Origin: Bacillus mobilis
GTDB taxonomy: Bacteria; Bacillota; Bacilli; Bacillales; Bacillaceae_G
DNA: 64,000 nucleotides
NCBI RefSeq assembly: GCF_001884045.1
Contig: NZ_MACF01000128.1
Span: 1 to 64,000 of the forward strand
Direction of reading: 5' to 3'
Part shown: one piece after another, positions 63,593 through 64,000 of the stretch
Layout: each line of letters starts with the position of its first letter
How positions within the stretch are numbered: the stretch's first letter is position 1
The notes under the pieces: generated by a model
Seen by the model: only the letters and a program-made list of their open reading frames with translations
What the model was told of the DNA's origin: nothing
Database searches by the model: none
Made by a program: the position numbers and the translations under genes

Positions 63593-64000
63593 TTAATTCA
63601 TTATTTTCATATGTTCAAATGGATAATAAATTGCCGCTAATTCTCCTAATACATCTTCTCTATCAATAAGTCCTAAACCATTTCTACTATCTCTACTTAT
63701 TAAACGGTTATCTCCCATAACAAAAATCTTATTTTTAGGAACTGTAATCGGTCCAAAGTCCTCTGTTAAATTCATAAGTTTTTTTTCAGCTTGCTTTCTA
63801 TTACTATACAAATACGCTTCCTCTATCACTTCATGATTCACATATAATTGATCATTTCTCACCTCAATGACATCGCCAGGCAAACCAATAACCCTTTTCA
63901 CATAAAAATTATCCGTCTTCACAACAATAATATCTTCTCTCCCATAGCTTTCAAATTGCTTTGCCAACTTATTTACAATCACCTTATCCCCATCTTGTAA
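63593..64000 (-). CDS. Signal peptidase I (5' end cut by window)
   Basis: The last 135 residues of a type I signal peptidase, the membrane protease that removes signal peptides. The frame is open to the window edge: LQDGDKVIVNKL at the boundary is the sequence just after the catalytic serine motif SMxPTL, which lies outside. The catalytic lysine is in YVKRVIGLPGD and the box E motif is GDNRLISRDSR. An apparent GTG start at 63982 is internal and must not be used. The paralogue (sipS/T/W-like) cannot be decided from this part. Confidence 0.88.
   Translation of the reverse strand, partial: LQDGDKVIVNKLAKQFESYGREDIIVVKTDNFYVKRVIGLPGDVIEVRNDQLYVNHEVIEEAYLYSNRKQAEKKLMNLTEDFGPITVPKNKIFVMGDNRLISRDSRNGLGLIDREDVLGELAAIYYPFEHMKIMN

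Noticed and set aside
63593-63982. Complete 129-residue protein starting with GTG at 63982
   Set aside because: The reading frame continues to the window edge with conserved signal peptidase sequence (LQDGDK), so the GTG is internal and the gene is truncated by the window.
1-64000. CRISPR array, prophage, IS element or toxin-antitoxin locus
   Set aside because: No regularly spaced repeats, transposase, integrase, phage structural gene or typical toxin pair was found in the read-through of both strands.

Overview
The window is chromosomal DNA from a low-GC, endospore-forming Firmicute, almost certainly a member of the Bacillus cereus group. The evidence is the perR/ygzB/bcp/gsaB, yfh and yfk gene orders, the spore genes sspE, sspK, pdaA and ytaF, strong AGGAGG-type ribosome binding sites, and a dispersed intergenic repeat resembling the bcr repeats of this group. 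I see no IS element, prophage, CRISPR array or integrase; this is ordinary core chromosome with some accessory loci.

Layout. At the far left are tandem rRNA promoters reading leftward out of the window (about 45-170), then the peroxide-stress block ygzB-perR-bcp with a K+ channel, an uncharacterised ABC-2 exporter operon, gsaB and a large glutamate synthase subunit with no partner beside it. From 11.5 to 24 kb comes the yga/yfh block, rich in spore and DNA-maintenance genes: ygaE-like, an MDR-type ABC exporter, ygaC, ygaB, sspE, mutY, yfhP, yfhJ, sspK, a ypzG-like gene, yfhH, recX, yfhF and yfhE. An amidohydrolase and a GNAT acetyltransferase lie between yfhF and yfhE, the latter behind a highly structured tRNA-like leader. 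An intergenic cluster of seven DnaA-box sequences follows (23.94-24.13 kb).

From 24 to 40 kb: ugtP (glycolipid synthesis), pflA/pflB (anaerobic pyruvate metabolism), a five- to six-gene surface-glycan operon (two small beta-rich proteins, two double glycosyltransferases, a nucleotide-sugar dehydrogenase and an epimerase), a membrane protein, a serine hydrolase, a GlcNAc-type PTS transporter with two cre sites, and glutaminase. From 40 to 47.5 kb: ytaF, an XRE-DUF1232 regulator, an M20 peptidase, and a sigma-54 unit in which an enhancer-binding activator diverges from a lipoyl-like protein and an amino acid permease behind a clear -24/-12 promoter.

From 47.5 to 64 kb: small membrane proteins and lipoproteins, truA, an alkA-like glycosylase with rlmCD, pdaA, class I fumarase, an SE1561-family gene, yfkAB, yfkD, a Ca2+/H+ antiporter, a PNPOx-like gene, a BH0509-family gene, an EamA half-transporter, a DedA protein, a 922-residue TPR/dynamin-like protein with a degenerate P-loop, and the 3' part of a signal peptidase I gene cut by the window end.

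The most interesting items are the tRNA-like leader with mutually exclusive hairpins (22.84-23.04 kb), the DnaA-box cluster, the TPR/degenerate-GTPase protein, the sigma-54 unit with a lipoyl domain whose modifiable lysine is misplaced, and the quadruplicated glycosyltransferase module. All functional statements rest on sequence reading and recalled family knowledge; nothing was searched.
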